Part shown: one piece after another, positions 17,002-26,427 of the stretch
Position numbering within the stretch: position 1 is the stretch's first letter
Layout of the letters: each line of letters opens with the position of its first letter
Notes under the pieces: model-generated
Seen by the model: the letters and a program-made list of their open reading frames with translations, nothing else
Told to the model about the DNA's origin: nothing
Databases searched by the model: none
Translations under genes and position numbers: made by a program
Source: Chryseobacterium aurantiacum
Lineage (GTDB): Bacteria; Bacteroidota; Bacteroidia; Flavobacteriales; Weeksellaceae
NCBI RefSeq assembly: GCF_003020585.1
Contig: NZ_PXUE01000001.1
Coordinates: 930,001-994,000, forward strand
Length of the DNA stretch: 64,000 nucleotides
Direction of reading: 5' to 3'

Positions 17002-17565
17002 ATGAAAAGTGAAATGAAATTATTTTATATTATTCTTGGGGCAACCCCTAAAGGAAGAAATATAGAGCAGCATGATGTGTTTTTCGGCATTGCAGAGAAC
17101 CTTAAGGATCTGGTTCCTGATATGAAAGACTTCTGGAAAGAAGCAGAAGGAAAGATTCACCTTGATTGTTATCAGGAAGTGAAATTTGCAGATGGATATG
17201 AGGTAAAGATTGTAGAAAAGGGCGAGAAAACATCGGAGGAACAATTGTACTTTCTTAATCTGGGAGGGTACAAAAGAGGGTTTTTCGAAGAATTCCATGA
17301 GCAGCACTTGATGGTTGGTCAAACAATGGGAGAGATCGTGAAAAGAGCAAGAGCTACCGAATTTTATCAGACTATGGGATTTGAGGGAGCGGTAAGCCAT
17401 ATTGATGACAAACATGGGGTAGATATTGATGATATTTTCAATGTAAGTGATATTCTTCCGGAAAAAATGAAAGAAAAGTATTCTATTGTTCTTCAGAAAT
17501 CCGATGCTGAAAATCAGGAGAACCCAATGGGACTTGGATACTTAAAAATTGATAAAATTCAATAA
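17002..17565 (+). CDS. DUF1543 domain-containing protein
   Basis: A 187-residue soluble protein with two related halves: KLFYIILGATPKGRNIEQHDVFFGIAENLKDL near the start and YFLNLGGYKRGFFEEFHEQHLMVG in the middle. Both halves have the x-F-x-x-L-G-G/A signature of DUF1543. The function is unknown. It lies 25 bp upstream of purK and is probably cotranscribed with it. The start is ambiguous: ATG 17002 or the internal ATG 17014 (MKLFYI), the latter fitting the promoter position equally well. Confidence 0.85.
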   Translation: MKSEMKLFYIILGATPKGRNIEQHDVFFGIAENLKDLVPDMKDFWKEAEGKIHLDCYQEVKFADGYEVKIVEKGEKTSEEQLYFLNLGGYKRGFFEEFHEQHLMVGQTMGEIVKRARATEFYQTMGFEGAVSHIDDKHGVDIDDIFNVSDILPEKMKEKYSIVLQKSDAENQENPMGLGYLKIDKIQ

Positions 17566-17590
17566 GAAATAAATCTAATAAAAATAAAAA

Positions 17591-18703
17591 ATGAAAATAG
17601 GAATTCTGGGTGGCGGACAGCTGGGAAGAATGTTGATACAAAGTGCATTGAAGTATGATGATGAGTTTTATACACTGGATCCGGCTTCTGATGCACCATG
17701 CCATAACATTTCTTACTTTACGCAGGGAAATTTCAATGATTATGAAACGGTTTTGAACTTTGGAAAAGATAAAGACGTTGTTACCATTGAAATAGAACAC
17801 GTAAATGCTGATGCGTTGGCTGAACTCGAAAAACAGGGAATTCGTGTGGTTCCTAATGCCAATACCATTAAAACCATTCAGCAGAAGATTCTTCAGAAAG
17901 AATTTTATAAAAATCATGATATTCCAAGTCCGGAATTTCAGGTGGTGTGGAATAGTGATGAAAAGATTATCATGCCATTACCTTTCGTTCAAAAAATGAA
18001 TACGGGAGGTTATGACGGAAAAGGAGTACAGGTGATCAAAACGGAAGATGACTATCAAAACCTATGGAAAGAGGCTTCTGTGATTGAAAGTCTGGTAGAT
18101 ATTGACAAGGAACTTTCCGTAATTGTTGCCAGAAATGAAAGAGGAGAAACCAATACTTTTCCGGTAACTGAAATGGTTGCAGATCCCAAACTTAATTTGT
18201 TAGATTTCAATGTTTGCCCGGTTCTTCTTACGGAGGATGTTCAACAGCAGATTGACTCTATTACAGAGAAGTTTTTAAGTACCATAAACTCTCCTGGACT
18301 TTTTGCCATCGAATTGTTCCTTGATAAAGAAGGAAAAGTCTGGGTAAACGAAACAGCTCCAAGACTTCACAATTCTGGGCACCAGAGCCAGGAAGGAAAT
18401 ACAAACTCTCAGTTTGAGCAGATGTACCGTGTGGTAAAGAATCTTCCTTTGGCAGATACGGACGCCATTACCTACAGTGGAATGCTGAACTTGGTAGGCG
18501 CAGAGGGATATGAAGGAAAAGTAGTGTATGAAGGGATGGATGAGGTTCTTCAATTACCGGAGACTTATATTCATTTATACGGAAAAACAGAAACCAAACC
18601 GGGAAGAAAAATGGGGCACATTAATGTGTTGGCAGATTCCAGAGAAGAGCTTATGGAAAAGCTTGTCATGGTGAAAGGAATGGTGAGGGTTATTGCAGAA
18701 TAA
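17591..18703 (+). CDS. purK: 5-(carboxyamino)imidazole ribonucleotide synthase
   Basis: An ATP-grasp enzyme of 370 residues that carboxylates 5-aminoimidazole ribonucleotide with bicarbonate and ATP to N5-CAIR in purine synthesis. The opening MKIGILGGGQLGRMLIQSA is the PurK signature. EIEHVNADAL near 75, KMNTGGYDGKGVQV near 136 (ATP-binding Gly loop) and ETAPRLHNSGHQSQEGN near 257 confirm it. The partner mutase purE lies in the same window, 5 kb downstream, but in a separate transcription unit. Confidence 0.97.
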   Translation: MKIGILGGGQLGRMLIQSALKYDDEFYTLDPASDAPCHNISYFTQGNFNDYETVLNFGKDKDVVTIEIEHVNADALAELEKQGIRVVPNANTIKTIQQKILQKEFYKNHDIPSPEFQVVWNSDEKIIMPLPFVQKMNTGGYDGKGVQVIKTEDDYQNLWKEASVIESLVDIDKELSVIVARNERGETNTFPVTEMVADPKLNLLDFNVCPVLLTEDVQQQIDSITEKFLSTINSPGLFAIELFLDKEGKVWVNETAPRLHNSGHQSQEGNTNSQFEQMYRVVKNLPLADTDAITYSGMLNLVGAEGYEGKVVYEGMDEVLQLPETYIHLYGKTETKPGRKMGHINVLADSREELMEKLVMVKGMVRVIAE

Positions 18704-18722
18704 TTAACTCAAAATATAAGAC

Positions 18723-18760
18723 GCGGCCTATTTCAAACATTGAAATAGGCCGCTTTTATT
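18723..18760 (+). terminator. Terminator after purK
   Basis: GCGGCCTATTTCAA at 18723-18736 pairs perfectly with TTGAAATAGGCCGC at 18740-18753 (14 bp, 3-nt loop), followed by a T-rich tail. Confidence 0.9.
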
Positions 18761-18786
18761 CTTATACTTTTTAAGTCTGCTACTAC

Positions 18787-19488
18787 TTAAAAAGGCATCT
18801 TTACAACTCTTCCCTTATATTCTCCTTTTACAATTTTAAAAAGGGCTACATAGCCACCGGCACCGTCAGAGTTGAGCATGGTGATATACAAGGTGTCATT
18901 TTTACGATCAAAATAACAGTTGGTATATTCATTACTGACATTAAAGAGGTTTTCAATTTCTTTGCCGGGAATTTTAATCTTCCTATCCCCAATTTGTACT
19001 ATGATTGATTGGTAGTGGGTTTGAGGAATTGTTCCATCAGTTCCCCATATTGGCTGACCTTTATATTGATCTTCAATTTTTTGACCACTATAATCTGAAG
19101 AAGAAAAGAACTTTTTATTTTCCTTATAATTGAACTTTTCAGAGAGGATATCTACCTTAATATTTCCGGATTTAAAAACAGCCTTGTTTTCATCACGTAC
19201 CACTGGCGCTACCTTTTCATAAGATTCTATAAATTTCAGTCTTGAACTGTGAATATATCCGTTTGTTTTTTCATTATAGTCTACGTTGAGCCAGTCAGTG
19301 TTGGGCTGATCAGATTCAAAAGTATAGACAATCTCATCCGAATTGATCTTTCCTGTAATCTTACTTTTTGCATCTCCGTTTTCCCTTACATTCACATAGC
19401 CGTCCTTGTCCACAATCTTTGCAAATTGGGCAAAGGATAATGGTGCGCTCAGAGTAGCTGTGAGAAGAAATATCTTTATTTTTTTCAA
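18787..19488 (-). CDS. Secreted SH3-domain protein
   Basis: A 233-residue protein with a signal peptide (MKKIKIFLLTATLSAPLSFA) and a bacterial SH3-like domain at residues 22-85, shown by DKDGYVNVRENGDAKSKITGKI and TDWLNVDYNEKTNGYIHSSRL. The remaining 150 residues have no motif I recognise. It is the last of three same-strand genes (lipoprotein, antiporter, SH3 protein). SH3b domains often bind peptidoglycan or peptides, but the function here is unknown. Confidence 0.8.
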   Translation of the reverse strand: MKKIKIFLLTATLSAPLSFAQFAKIVDKDGYVNVRENGDAKSKITGKINSDEIVYTFESDQPNTDWLNVDYNEKTNGYIHSSRLKFIESYEKVAPVVRDENKAVFKSGNIKVDILSEKFNYKENKKFFSSSDYSGQKIEDQYKGQPIWGTDGTIPQTHYQSIIVQIGDRKIKIPGKEIENLFNVSNEYTNCYFDRKNDTLYITMLNSDGAGGYVALFKIVKGEYKGRVVKMPF

Positions 19489-19531
19489 TGTTGTTTGATA
19501 TGAATTTTAATTGGAATAAAAATGCCGGTTA

Positions 19532-21655
19532 TTATTTGAAAATTTTCTGAATCACGTTTCCAATTTCCACAAAATCTCCGTGGTTTCCTACAGATCGTAT
19601 TTCGGGACTATTTTTGTCATATTCCGAGAATGGGAAAATCAGAAGGTAATTATTATCGTTCAGGTTTCTGTTCAATAATTCAGGAATAAGTCTCATTCGT
19701 GGAATATAGGACTGCATCCCTCGTTTTGCCATGAAAATAATCAAAGCTTCATCATCTTTCAGCTGGGCAGCAGTTCTTTCACCATCCTGCCAAGTATTCA
19801 TAATGATAAATTCCGCTTCTATATTTGCTTTTTTAATGATCTTTTGGAGGATGTCCAAAATGTTTTCAGGCGCATAAAAAACTACCGTCGCTCCGGAATT
19901 TCGGGCAATGTTCCAAACCCTTAAAAGCGCATGGAAGAATCCTGCTTCCTTATGTGCGTTCTCAGGAATCATTACAGCGTACCTTTTAATGGTAGAAAGA
20001 GGCTGGGCAGCATGGTATACCAATACATTTACATCATCATTCTGAAGATAGCCGTTGTACAGATTATAAATGAAAGAAGGAGAGAATCCTTTTTCATCTT
20101 CCAGACCAATAATAAGATCTGTGATATTTTGTTCTTTTATGACATTATTTACCCCGTTGATGACGTCATTATCATATCTTTTAAGAGCCTGTAGTTTTAC
20201 ATCAGCTGCAGCCGCGGCATCCGTTGCCTGGTGAAGAAGTTTCTCTGCGTTTTTAACGGATGACTCGTTTTTATCTTCATTAATGACATTTAAAGCAAAT
20301 AAATCCTCCGTATTGGAATGGGCTTTTATCAGAATTCCTAAATTGACCATTCTTTCAATTGTTTCCTCATGATTGATGGCCAAAAGGATGTTTTCTTCCT
20401 CGTGGCTGTTTCCGGAAACAGTATCTTCATTATCGGCCTCTGCAATTTTTTGAGCGCTGGCCATTGAAATAAAGGAGGAGATGGTACATGAAATAAGAAT
20501 CAGTAAAATACTTCCGTTCAGAACGTGTTCATTCAATAATCTTACAGGTTCTCCTGTTTCAGTTTCAGAAAGAATAATATTATAACCTACCATTACGGAA
20601 GCCAGTGTGGCAGCAGCAGAAGCAGAGCTTAATCCGAAGATTAGTTTTCCTTCTTCTTTGGTTAGTCTGAAGGTCTTTTGGGTAGCCATTGCAGAAATAT
20701 ATTTTCCTCCAATGGAAGCTACAAGCATAATTCCGGCTACCTCAAGAGTTTCCCAGCTTTTAAAGAATACCTTAAAATCAATCAGCATTCCTACGCTGAT
20801 CAGAAAGAACGGAATAAAAATAGCATTTCCTACAAATTCTACCCTGTTCATCAGAGAAGAAGTATGAGGAATAAGCCTGTTTAAAGCCAATCCTGCAAAG
20901 AATGCTCCGATGATGGCTTCTACACCTGCCAGTTCGGCAAGCATGGCTGCAAGATAAATCATCACCAATACAAAAATATATTGTGAAATCTTGTCATCAA
21001 CCCTTTTGAAAAACCAACGCCCTATAATAGGAAAAACAATCAAGACAATCAGTGCAAAGACAATAAAGGAAACAGAGAGCTTAACCCAAAATTCTGTTCC
21101 TACATCTCCCTGAGACATTCCTACAATGATGGCAAGCACCAATAAGGCAAGAATATCTGTAATCATGGTTCCTCCAACCGTAATATTTACTGCTTTATTT
21201 TTTGCAATTCCCAACTTACTCACCAATGGATAAGCAATAAGGGTATGGGATGAAAAAAGGCTGGCAAATAATATAGAAGTCAGCATAGAGAAATGAAGAA
21301 GATAATACCCGCCTAAATATCCCAGTACAAAAGGGACTATAAAGGTATATATACCAAAGGTGAGACTTTTCCATTTATTCTTTTTAAAATCACCCATATC
21401 AATCTCCAGTCCGGCCAGAAACATGATATAAAGAAGTCCCGTGGTTCCGGTAACTACAATACTGCTGTCTCTGGATAATACATTAAAACCATTGGGACCA
21501 ATAATGGCTCCGGCAATAATAAGTCCCAGCAGATGCGGAACTTTAATTTTATTTAGTAATAGGGGAGCAGCAAGGATGATAATCAGTACCAACAGGAACT
21601 TTAGTACCGGATCTTCGATAGGAAGACTCAGATTATGTATACTCAGTAAAATCAT
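19532..21655 (-). CDS. Cation:proton antiporter (CPA2/Kef-type) with C-terminal USP-like region
   Basis: A 707-residue protein. Residues 1-400 are about twelve transmembrane helices of the Na+/H+ exchanger fold, with GLIIAGAIIGPNGFNVL near 47, FLAGLEIDMGDFKKN near 80 and AELAGVEAIIGAFFAGLALN near 240 typical of CPA2 exchangers. Residues about 430-700 form a cytoplasmic region reminiscent of universal stress protein domains instead of the KTN domain of KefB/KefC. It probably exchanges K+ or Na+ for protons at the inner membrane. It starts 6 bp after the lipoprotein gene. Confidence 0.92.
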   Translation of the reverse strand: MILLSIHNLSLPIEDPVLKFLLVLIIILAAPLLLNKIKVPHLLGLIIAGAIIGPNGFNVLSRDSSIVVTGTTGLLYIMFLAGLEIDMGDFKKNKWKSLTFGIYTFIVPFVLGYLGGYYLLHFSMLTSILFASLFSSHTLIAYPLVSKLGIAKNKAVNITVGGTMITDILALLVLAIIVGMSQGDVGTEFWVKLSVSFIVFALIVLIVFPIIGRWFFKRVDDKISQYIFVLVMIYLAAMLAELAGVEAIIGAFFAGLALNRLIPHTSSLMNRVEFVGNAIFIPFFLISVGMLIDFKVFFKSWETLEVAGIMLVASIGGKYISAMATQKTFRLTKEEGKLIFGLSSASAAATLASVMVGYNIILSETETGEPVRLLNEHVLNGSILLILISCTISSFISMASAQKIAEADNEDTVSGNSHEEENILLAINHEETIERMVNLGILIKAHSNTEDLFALNVINEDKNESSVKNAEKLLHQATDAAAAADVKLQALKRYDNDVINGVNNVIKEQNITDLIIGLEDEKGFSPSFIYNLYNGYLQNDDVNVLVYHAAQPLSTIKRYAVMIPENAHKEAGFFHALLRVWNIARNSGATVVFYAPENILDILQKIIKKANIEAEFIIMNTWQDGERTAAQLKDDEALIIFMAKRGMQSYIPRMRLIPELLNRNLNDNNYLLIFPFSEYDKNSPEIRSVGNHGDFVEIGNVIQKIFK

Positions 21656-21661
21656 AGGTGT

Positions 21662-22225
21662 TTATTTTGTGGAACGTACTAATTCAACAGAGAACTTGGC
21701 CGTACAGCCATCAGTGGTAACCGTTCTGGTCCCCTTGATCTTGTTGTCGGAAATATCATTAAGAAGAACATTCATTTCTACATTTTTTTTGGCTGTAGAA
21801 TCGGTCTTGAAAGAAAGTTTGATCTCATTATTTTCAAACTTTCCGGAGTATAACCTTACCAGATTGTTATTGTTGATAATTTTGGTGATGGGCTGGGTAG
21901 AATCATTATCGAATTCCCAAAGGTCTGTCCGTTGATCACCTATTGCATAATCACTGCAATTAGATTCTGTACAGATTACCTTTCCATTCCAGGCTCCGGA
22001 AATTTCTGTTGGCCAAACCGCAACTTTCACCGAATCCTTTTTTGTGAAGATACTGTCTCTCATTTTCAGGAGTGACTGGTACTCGGATTCTTTTTTAGCA
22101 AATATCTTTTCTTTCTCCAATAATTGTTTCTCTCTGTCTGTCAGATTCTTCTCCTTTTCTTTGTAATCACAGCTTACCAAAAGAAAGGAACTTGTAAGAA
22201 AGATGAAAAATGTGTTTTTTAGCAT
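21662..22225 (-). CDS. Lipoprotein with coiled-coil segment, unknown function
   Basis: A 187-residue lipoprotein. The signal sequence MLKNTFFIFLTSSFLLVSC carries the lipobox LLVSC. It is followed by a charged coiled coil (residues about 20-55, KEKNLTDREKQLLEKEKIF) and a beta-rich domain from about 75 with SGAWNGKVICTESNCSDYA. The gene lies 6 bp upstream of the antiporter and is presumably cotranscribed. No family is recognised with certainty. Confidence 0.75.
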   Translation of the reverse strand: MLKNTFFIFLTSSFLLVSCDYKEKEKNLTDREKQLLEKEKIFAKKESEYQSLLKMRDSIFTKKDSVKVAVWPTEISGAWNGKVICTESNCSDYAIGDQRTDLWEFDNDSTQPITKIINNNNLVRLYSGKFENNEIKLSFKTDSTAKKNVEMNVLLNDISDNKIKGTRTVTTDGCTAKFSVELVRSTK

Positions 22226-22510
22226 ATCGTGTAGGTTGAGTATACAATATAGGAAAAAAATGACGGTGAGACAAATTACAAATGCGTAAACCGGTTGTCC
22301 GATTCATGATCTCTCACCTTGGTAAGGCAGAAATTCCAGAAGATAATAGCCATCGAATTTTTAATTTTTAAACCTCATAATAAGACCAAAATAATCCCAA
22401 ACTAGAAATGGAAACGAGTTGAAAATCTTAGATTTTTGTTCTTTATAGTCATCAAGCTTATTACTTAAAAAACATACGCGTTATATCTTTACTTACAATA
22501 AAGAATCTTT

Positions 22511-23419
22511 TTATTGTACTGCTTTCTGCTTTTTAAACATTTCAGGTTTGTAATTGATGATAAATACTCCACAAATAATCAAGGCTGCTGCCAAAATAAA
22601 CTTGACAGAGATAGGTTCATCCATAATCAGCCAACCCAAAAATATGGCAATAATGGTATTAATGTAAGCAAGGATAGAAACCTGTACCGGAGAGATCTTT
22701 GTTAAGGCATAATGGAATGCAAAAAAAGCTGCTACAGAACCAAAAATAGAAAGATACAGCATTGCAGAGATGCTTTTCAGTGTCCAGTTTCCGAAATTAT
22801 AATTTTCTGAAAACAGAAACGCAAAAATAACCTGAACAACTCCCGCGAACAAAAATTGATAAAATAAATTAAGAGTGATATTACCGCTCTGAATATTTAA
22901 TTTTTTGGTGAAGATTGTTCCGGACGCCCAACCCGAAATAGCACAAAAAAGAAAAAGCATTCCTGTTCTGTAATCAGGATTAGCCAGATCTTTAAGTCCG
23001 TCCCAAAAAACAAAAAGCACACCGCTAAAGCATATCAGGACACCAACCAGGGCACGAAGACTGAATTTTTGTAAACCAATGGCAAGACTCCCGAGAAAAA
23101 CTAAAATAGGAGCACAAGCACTGATGAGTGAAGCCAGGCTGCTGGTTACACTTTCTTCGGCTACCGTAACCATTCCGTTGGCTATAATAAGCATAAGGGA
23201 AGAAAAAATGATCTGATATTTTAGATTTTTCCAGCCAATCCATTTGAATTCATTTCTTGAAAGAAGAACGAACAGCATGATGACAGATGCAAAAAGCTGA
23301 CGAATTCCGGCAACAAACCATGCAGGGATAGTTTCTACGGCAATACGGATGGCTAAAAATGTAGTTCCCCAGACAATGGCAACAGTAAGAACGGCAAAAA
23401 TAAGTTTATAATCTTTCAA
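22511..23419 (-). CDS. EamA family (DMT superfamily) transporter
   Basis: A 302-residue inner-membrane protein with ten transmembrane helices in two EamA repeats. The first repeat holds IVWGTTFLAIRIAVETIPAWFVAGIRQLFAS and the second SGWASGTIFTKKLN and SILAYINTIIAIFLGWLIMDEPIS. Members export metabolites such as amino acids. The substrate is unknown. The gene has no close neighbour on its strand; a 285-bp gap to the lipoprotein gene holds no ORF that I would call. Confidence 0.92.
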   Translation of the reverse strand: MKDYKLIFAVLTVAIVWGTTFLAIRIAVETIPAWFVAGIRQLFASVIMLFVLLSRNEFKWIGWKNLKYQIIFSSLMLIIANGMVTVAEESVTSSLASLISACAPILVFLGSLAIGLQKFSLRALVGVLICFSGVLFVFWDGLKDLANPDYRTGMLFLFCAISGWASGTIFTKKLNIQSGNITLNLFYQFLFAGVVQVIFAFLFSENYNFGNWTLKSISAMLYLSIFGSVAAFFAFHYALTKISPVQVSILAYINTIIAIFLGWLIMDEPISVKFILAAALIICGVFIINYKPEMFKKQKAVQ

Positions 23420-23623
23420 GGAAATCGTGGTGTAATGGGCAAATTTACCTGTTTTAAAATAAATAAAAAGGATGCAGTTGCTTTAATTTTTACAGGTACA
23501 GATTCAAATTATGAATTTATATCTCGTTACTAAATGTGTCAATTGATTATTTGAATCTGTTATTTTATTTTGATTTATATTTTAAACTTTTAGACTAAAT
23601 TTTAGGGACAGGTTTAAATTTTT

Positions 23624-23631
23624 TATCTTTG
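23624..23631 (+). promoter_or_regulatory. -7 box of purE
   Basis: TATCTTTG is an exact TAnnTTTG match, 20 nt before the purE ATG at 23652. No TTG is present 17-23 nt upstream, only TTTAG, so the promoter call is moderate. Confidence 0.4.
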
Positions 23632-23651
23632 AACATCTAATAAAATTGAAG

Positions 23652-24155
23652 ATGGTAGGAATTATTATGGGCAGTCAGAGTGATCTGCCAATTATGGAAC
23701 AGGCTGCAAACTTCCTGAAAAGTCTGGATATCCCATATGAATTGACTGTAGTTTCAGCACACAGAACACCAGAAAGAATGTTCGATTATGCAAAGACAGC
23801 TCATGAAAGAGGCTTAAAGGTAATTGTTGCCGGAGCAGGAGGAGCGGCACATCTTCCGGGAATGGTGGCAAGCTGTACAACACTTCCGGTAATCGGGGTG
23901 CCCATTTTGTCCAGTAATTCTATTGACGGATGGGATTCTGTACTATCAATTCTTCAGATGCCTGGGGGAATTCCTGTGGCAACAGTGGCTTTGAACGGAG
24001 CATTGAATGCAGGAATTTTGGCTGCTAAGATTATAGGAAGTGGTAATGAAGAAGTGGCCGGAAAACTTCAAAAGTACCAGGATTCTTTAAAAGATAAAGT
24101 ACTGGGAACGGTAGATGATATTAAAAACCAGCATCCTAATTATTTCGACAAATAG
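23652..24155 (+). CDS. purE: N5-carboxyaminoimidazole ribonucleotide mutase
   Basis: Class I PurE, 167 residues, moves the carboxyl group of N5-CAIR (made by PurK) to C4, giving CAIR. IIMGSQSDLPIM at residues 4-15, SAHRTPERM near 38 and AGAGGAAHLPGMVAS near 67 are the substrate-binding motifs, with the catalytic His in SAHR. The ATG at 23652 is preferred over an in-frame TTG at 23646. It is a single-gene unit with its own promoter element and terminator. Confidence 0.97.
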   Translation: MVGIIMGSQSDLPIMEQAANFLKSLDIPYELTVVSAHRTPERMFDYAKTAHERGLKVIVAGAGGAAHLPGMVASCTTLPVIGVPILSSNSIDGWDSVLSILQMPGGIPVATVALNGALNAGILAAKIIGSGNEEVAGKLQKYQDSLKDKVLGTVDDIKNQHPNYFDK

Positions 24156-24173
24156 TTGTAAAGCTTAAAAATA

Positions 24174-24210
24174 AAAGCCTCACTGGTTACGGTGAGGCTT
24201 TCTTATTTTT
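24174..24210. terminator. Bidirectional terminator between purE and the BspA-like gene
   Basis: AAAGCCTCAC at 24174-24183 pairs with GTGAGGCTTT at 24192-24201, with T-rich sequence on the + side and A-rich on the other. Confidence 0.85.
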
Positions 24211-25780
24211 ATTTTTTGATGAATTTAAAATTGTAGTTTTTATCTTTTGTACTTATCTGAATAATATAGTTGCCCTTTGCTAAAGACTGTACATTGATAA
24301 AATCTTTCGATAGGTTTTCCCTAAGAATAATTCTGCCACTTGCATCAAGAATACTATAACTTTTCATATTAGATAAATTTTTGAATTGAATAACATCATC
24401 CACAGGATTAGGGAAAATAGAGGGCTGATGCTGGTCTAATGAACTTTCATGGGTTCCTAAACGATCACATTCAACAGCGGTATCTCCGGTGAAAATCCAG
24501 TTTTTGATGTTGAGTAGTGTATTTCTTGCATTTACGGTATAAGTATCTCCGGAGTAAGTAAGCGGGGCTACGCTAAAAAGGTTGATATTATTGGGTGTAT
24601 TGAGATTATGTGCCCATCCATATAGAGTAGTACTGTAATTGAAACAATCTATTCCAGTACCTCTTATCATTCCGTTTGCACTTATTAATGAATTCAGGTT
24701 CCAGGTCTTTAGTGTCTGATTGAATTTAGAAGCTTCTGAAAACATGGTGTTCATGTCTGTAACCTTGCTTACATCCCATAGATCCAGAGGTTGGTTAAAT
24801 TCTGCGGCAAAATGGAACATGTGGCTCATATCCGTTACATTAGAAGTGTTCCAGGATTTTAAAGATTGGTTGAAATTGGGAATGAGGTGAAACATAAAAG
24901 CCATATTCTTAACCTGAGAAGTATCCCATTGATCAAGTGGCTGGTTGAAAAGGTTACATTCTGCAAAGGTGTAAGCCATTGTGGTAACCTTAGAAGTATC
25001 CCAGCCATTCAGATCCTGATTAAAGGCCTTTCTTTTCATAAACATATAGCTGATGTCTTCTGCTGCTGACGTATCCCATAAACCAATATTGGGATTGAAA
25101 TTGTCTGTAAATAAAAAAGTATTGTTTGAATAGGCAAACATATATTTAAAAATCTTAATGTGAGAGGTATCCCAGTTTTCCATTGAAGTGTTGGACTGTA
25201 AAGAAAATGCGTTGTAAAACATTAAGGTGACATCTGTAACATTTGACAAATCGGGAGAATCTGTTGCTGTTACAGTAAGCTGACCACATTGTGAAAATGC
25301 ACTTTTCATGGTAGTCCATTGGATATTTCCCCATTGTTCTACTTCTATGATTTTGTCTGCACTTCCTATTGCTTTCATGGTAGGAGAGTCGAAATACTGA
25401 GTGGTTAAAAACGTATCATCAGAAAATTTTATTTGCTTAAAAACTCCATTTCCATTGGATACTTTAACTCTGTAAGTTGCCTCCGTGGCGTTGGGATTCA
25501 GGGATGTTCCAAAATCTATTAATACAGATGCCGTAGAAGTTACATTGGGCATTGTACCGTTGTGCTGAGGATAGCCAATTTCTTCCCAGTTTATCAAATA
25601 ATTATCTCCAATTCCCGGAAACCATATCTGATTTTCACCAAGTGCAGTTGGAAATTGCGGATTGCTTAATGGTAATTGCGAGGTATTGTTGGGTTTCCAG
25701 ATGGTAATGAATTCGTTCTGGGCCTTGGTTATCTGGAATGTGATGAAGAAAATAATAAATGGTAAAAGTTTTTTATACAT
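24209..25780 (-). CDS. BspA-like leucine-rich repeat surface protein, type IX secretion cargo
   Basis: A 523-residue exported protein; the start at 25780 gives the signal peptide MYKKLLPFIIFFITFQITKA, whereas the longer frame adds 16 unlikely residues. From about residue 170 to 380 there are about eight repeats of roughly 25 residues with the pattern W(D/N)(T/V)SxVxxMxxMF, the DUF285/BspA type. The last 75 residues (IFPNPVDDVIQFKNL ... KGNYIIQIS) form a T9SS C-terminal sorting domain. PorU and PorV, which process and carry such cargo, are encoded 8 kb away. Such repeats often mediate adhesion; the ligand is unknown. Confidence 0.9.
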   Translation of the reverse strand: MYKKLLPFIIFFITFQITKAQNEFITIWKPNNTSQLPLSNPQFPTALGENQIWFPGIGDNYLINWEEIGYPQHNGTMPNVTSTASVLIDFGTSLNPNATEATYRVKVSNGNGVFKQIKFSDDTFLTTQYFDSPTMKAIGSADKIIEVEQWGNIQWTTMKSAFSQCGQLTVTATDSPDLSNVTDVTLMFYNAFSLQSNTSMENWDTSHIKIFKYMFAYSNNTFLFTDNFNPNIGLWDTSAAEDISYMFMKRKAFNQDLNGWDTSKVTTMAYTFAECNLFNQPLDQWDTSQVKNMAFMFHLIPNFNQSLKSWNTSNVTDMSHMFHFAAEFNQPLDLWDVSKVTDMNTMFSEASKFNQTLKTWNLNSLISANGMIRGTGIDCFNYSTTLYGWAHNLNTPNNINLFSVAPLTYSGDTYTVNARNTLLNIKNWIFTGDTAVECDRLGTHESSLDQHQPSIFPNPVDDVIQFKNLSNMKSYSILDASGRIILRENLSKDFINVQSLAKGNYIIQISTKDKNYNFKFIKK

Positions 25781-25901
25781 ATCTATATTTTGTGAAATAA
25801 ATATATAAATAATTGAAAAACAAGGCAAATTATAAATCTAAAAATGATAATATTAGATTTTTATATCTATTTTCCATAAAATGATTGTGGATTTTATAAA
25901 A

Positions 25902-25931
25902 TAAAAACTCTCCGGATTCGGAGAGCTTTTT
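25902..25931 (-). terminator. Terminator downstream of yiaA
   Basis: ACTCTCCG at 25907-25914 pairs with CGGAGAG at 25919-25925, with an A5 run on the left that gives a T-tract on the minus strand. It separates the yiaA-like gene from the BspA-like gene. Confidence 0.8.
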
Positions 25932-25932
25932 A

Positions 25933-26325
25933 TTATTCTTGAAGCATATTGTCCCTTGTATTTTTCTGGACGGCGATGGCCCCAAAAAGAGCAAGCAGAA
26001 ATGCGAAGGCATAAAACCCTTTCTCACTTGGTAGTATGGTAGCATTCCAAAGTCCGATGGCCAGTAGTATGATGGAAGATAATGTTGCAAACCAGCAGAT
26101 CCCATAGTAAATATCAGTTACCTGAATGTTTTCTAATTTATCACGTACCGCTTTTTGTAAGGATACTACTGCAAATAAACCGTATAATAGGATGGTGAAA
26201 TAGTAGCCTTTCTCATTCAGCAGCATTTCAGCCCTTACAAGACCTACAATATAACCAACCATTCCGGCTCCCAATGCAATCCAGGATGCAGCGACAAATG
26301 CATTCGATACTCTTTGTTTTTTCAT
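25933..26325 (-). CDS. YiaA/YiaB-type inner membrane protein
   Basis: A 130-residue protein with four transmembrane helices in two related halves. The halves share the pattern [17 protein letters not shown] / [17 protein letters not shown] followed by L(N/P)(E/S)EKGxY and QKxxRD ([22 protein letters not shown]). This is the YiaAB two-helix domain duplicated as in E. coli YiaA. The function is unknown. It stands alone with its own terminator. Confidence 0.85.
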   Translation of the reverse strand: MKKQRVSNAFVAASWIALGAGMVGYIVGLVRAEMLLNEKGYYFTILLYGLFAVVSLQKAVRDKLENIQVTDIYYGICWFATLSSIILLAIGLWNATILPSEKGFYAFAFLLALFGAIAVQKNTRDNMLQE

Positions 26326-26427
26326 GAATTAATGTTTTGTTTAAAGGCTAAATATATTCATTTTTTGCAAACATCGGTATGGTTATGAGAAAATATGGGA
26401 AAAATACGGGACATAGACAAAAATTTT

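Noticed and set aside
22226..22510. Gap of 285 bp between the lipoprotein and EamA genes
   Set aside because: Contains short symmetries (AACCGGTT, GGTGAGA/TCTCACC, TACAATAAA/TTTATTGTA) but nothing strong enough to name; no ORF with family features.
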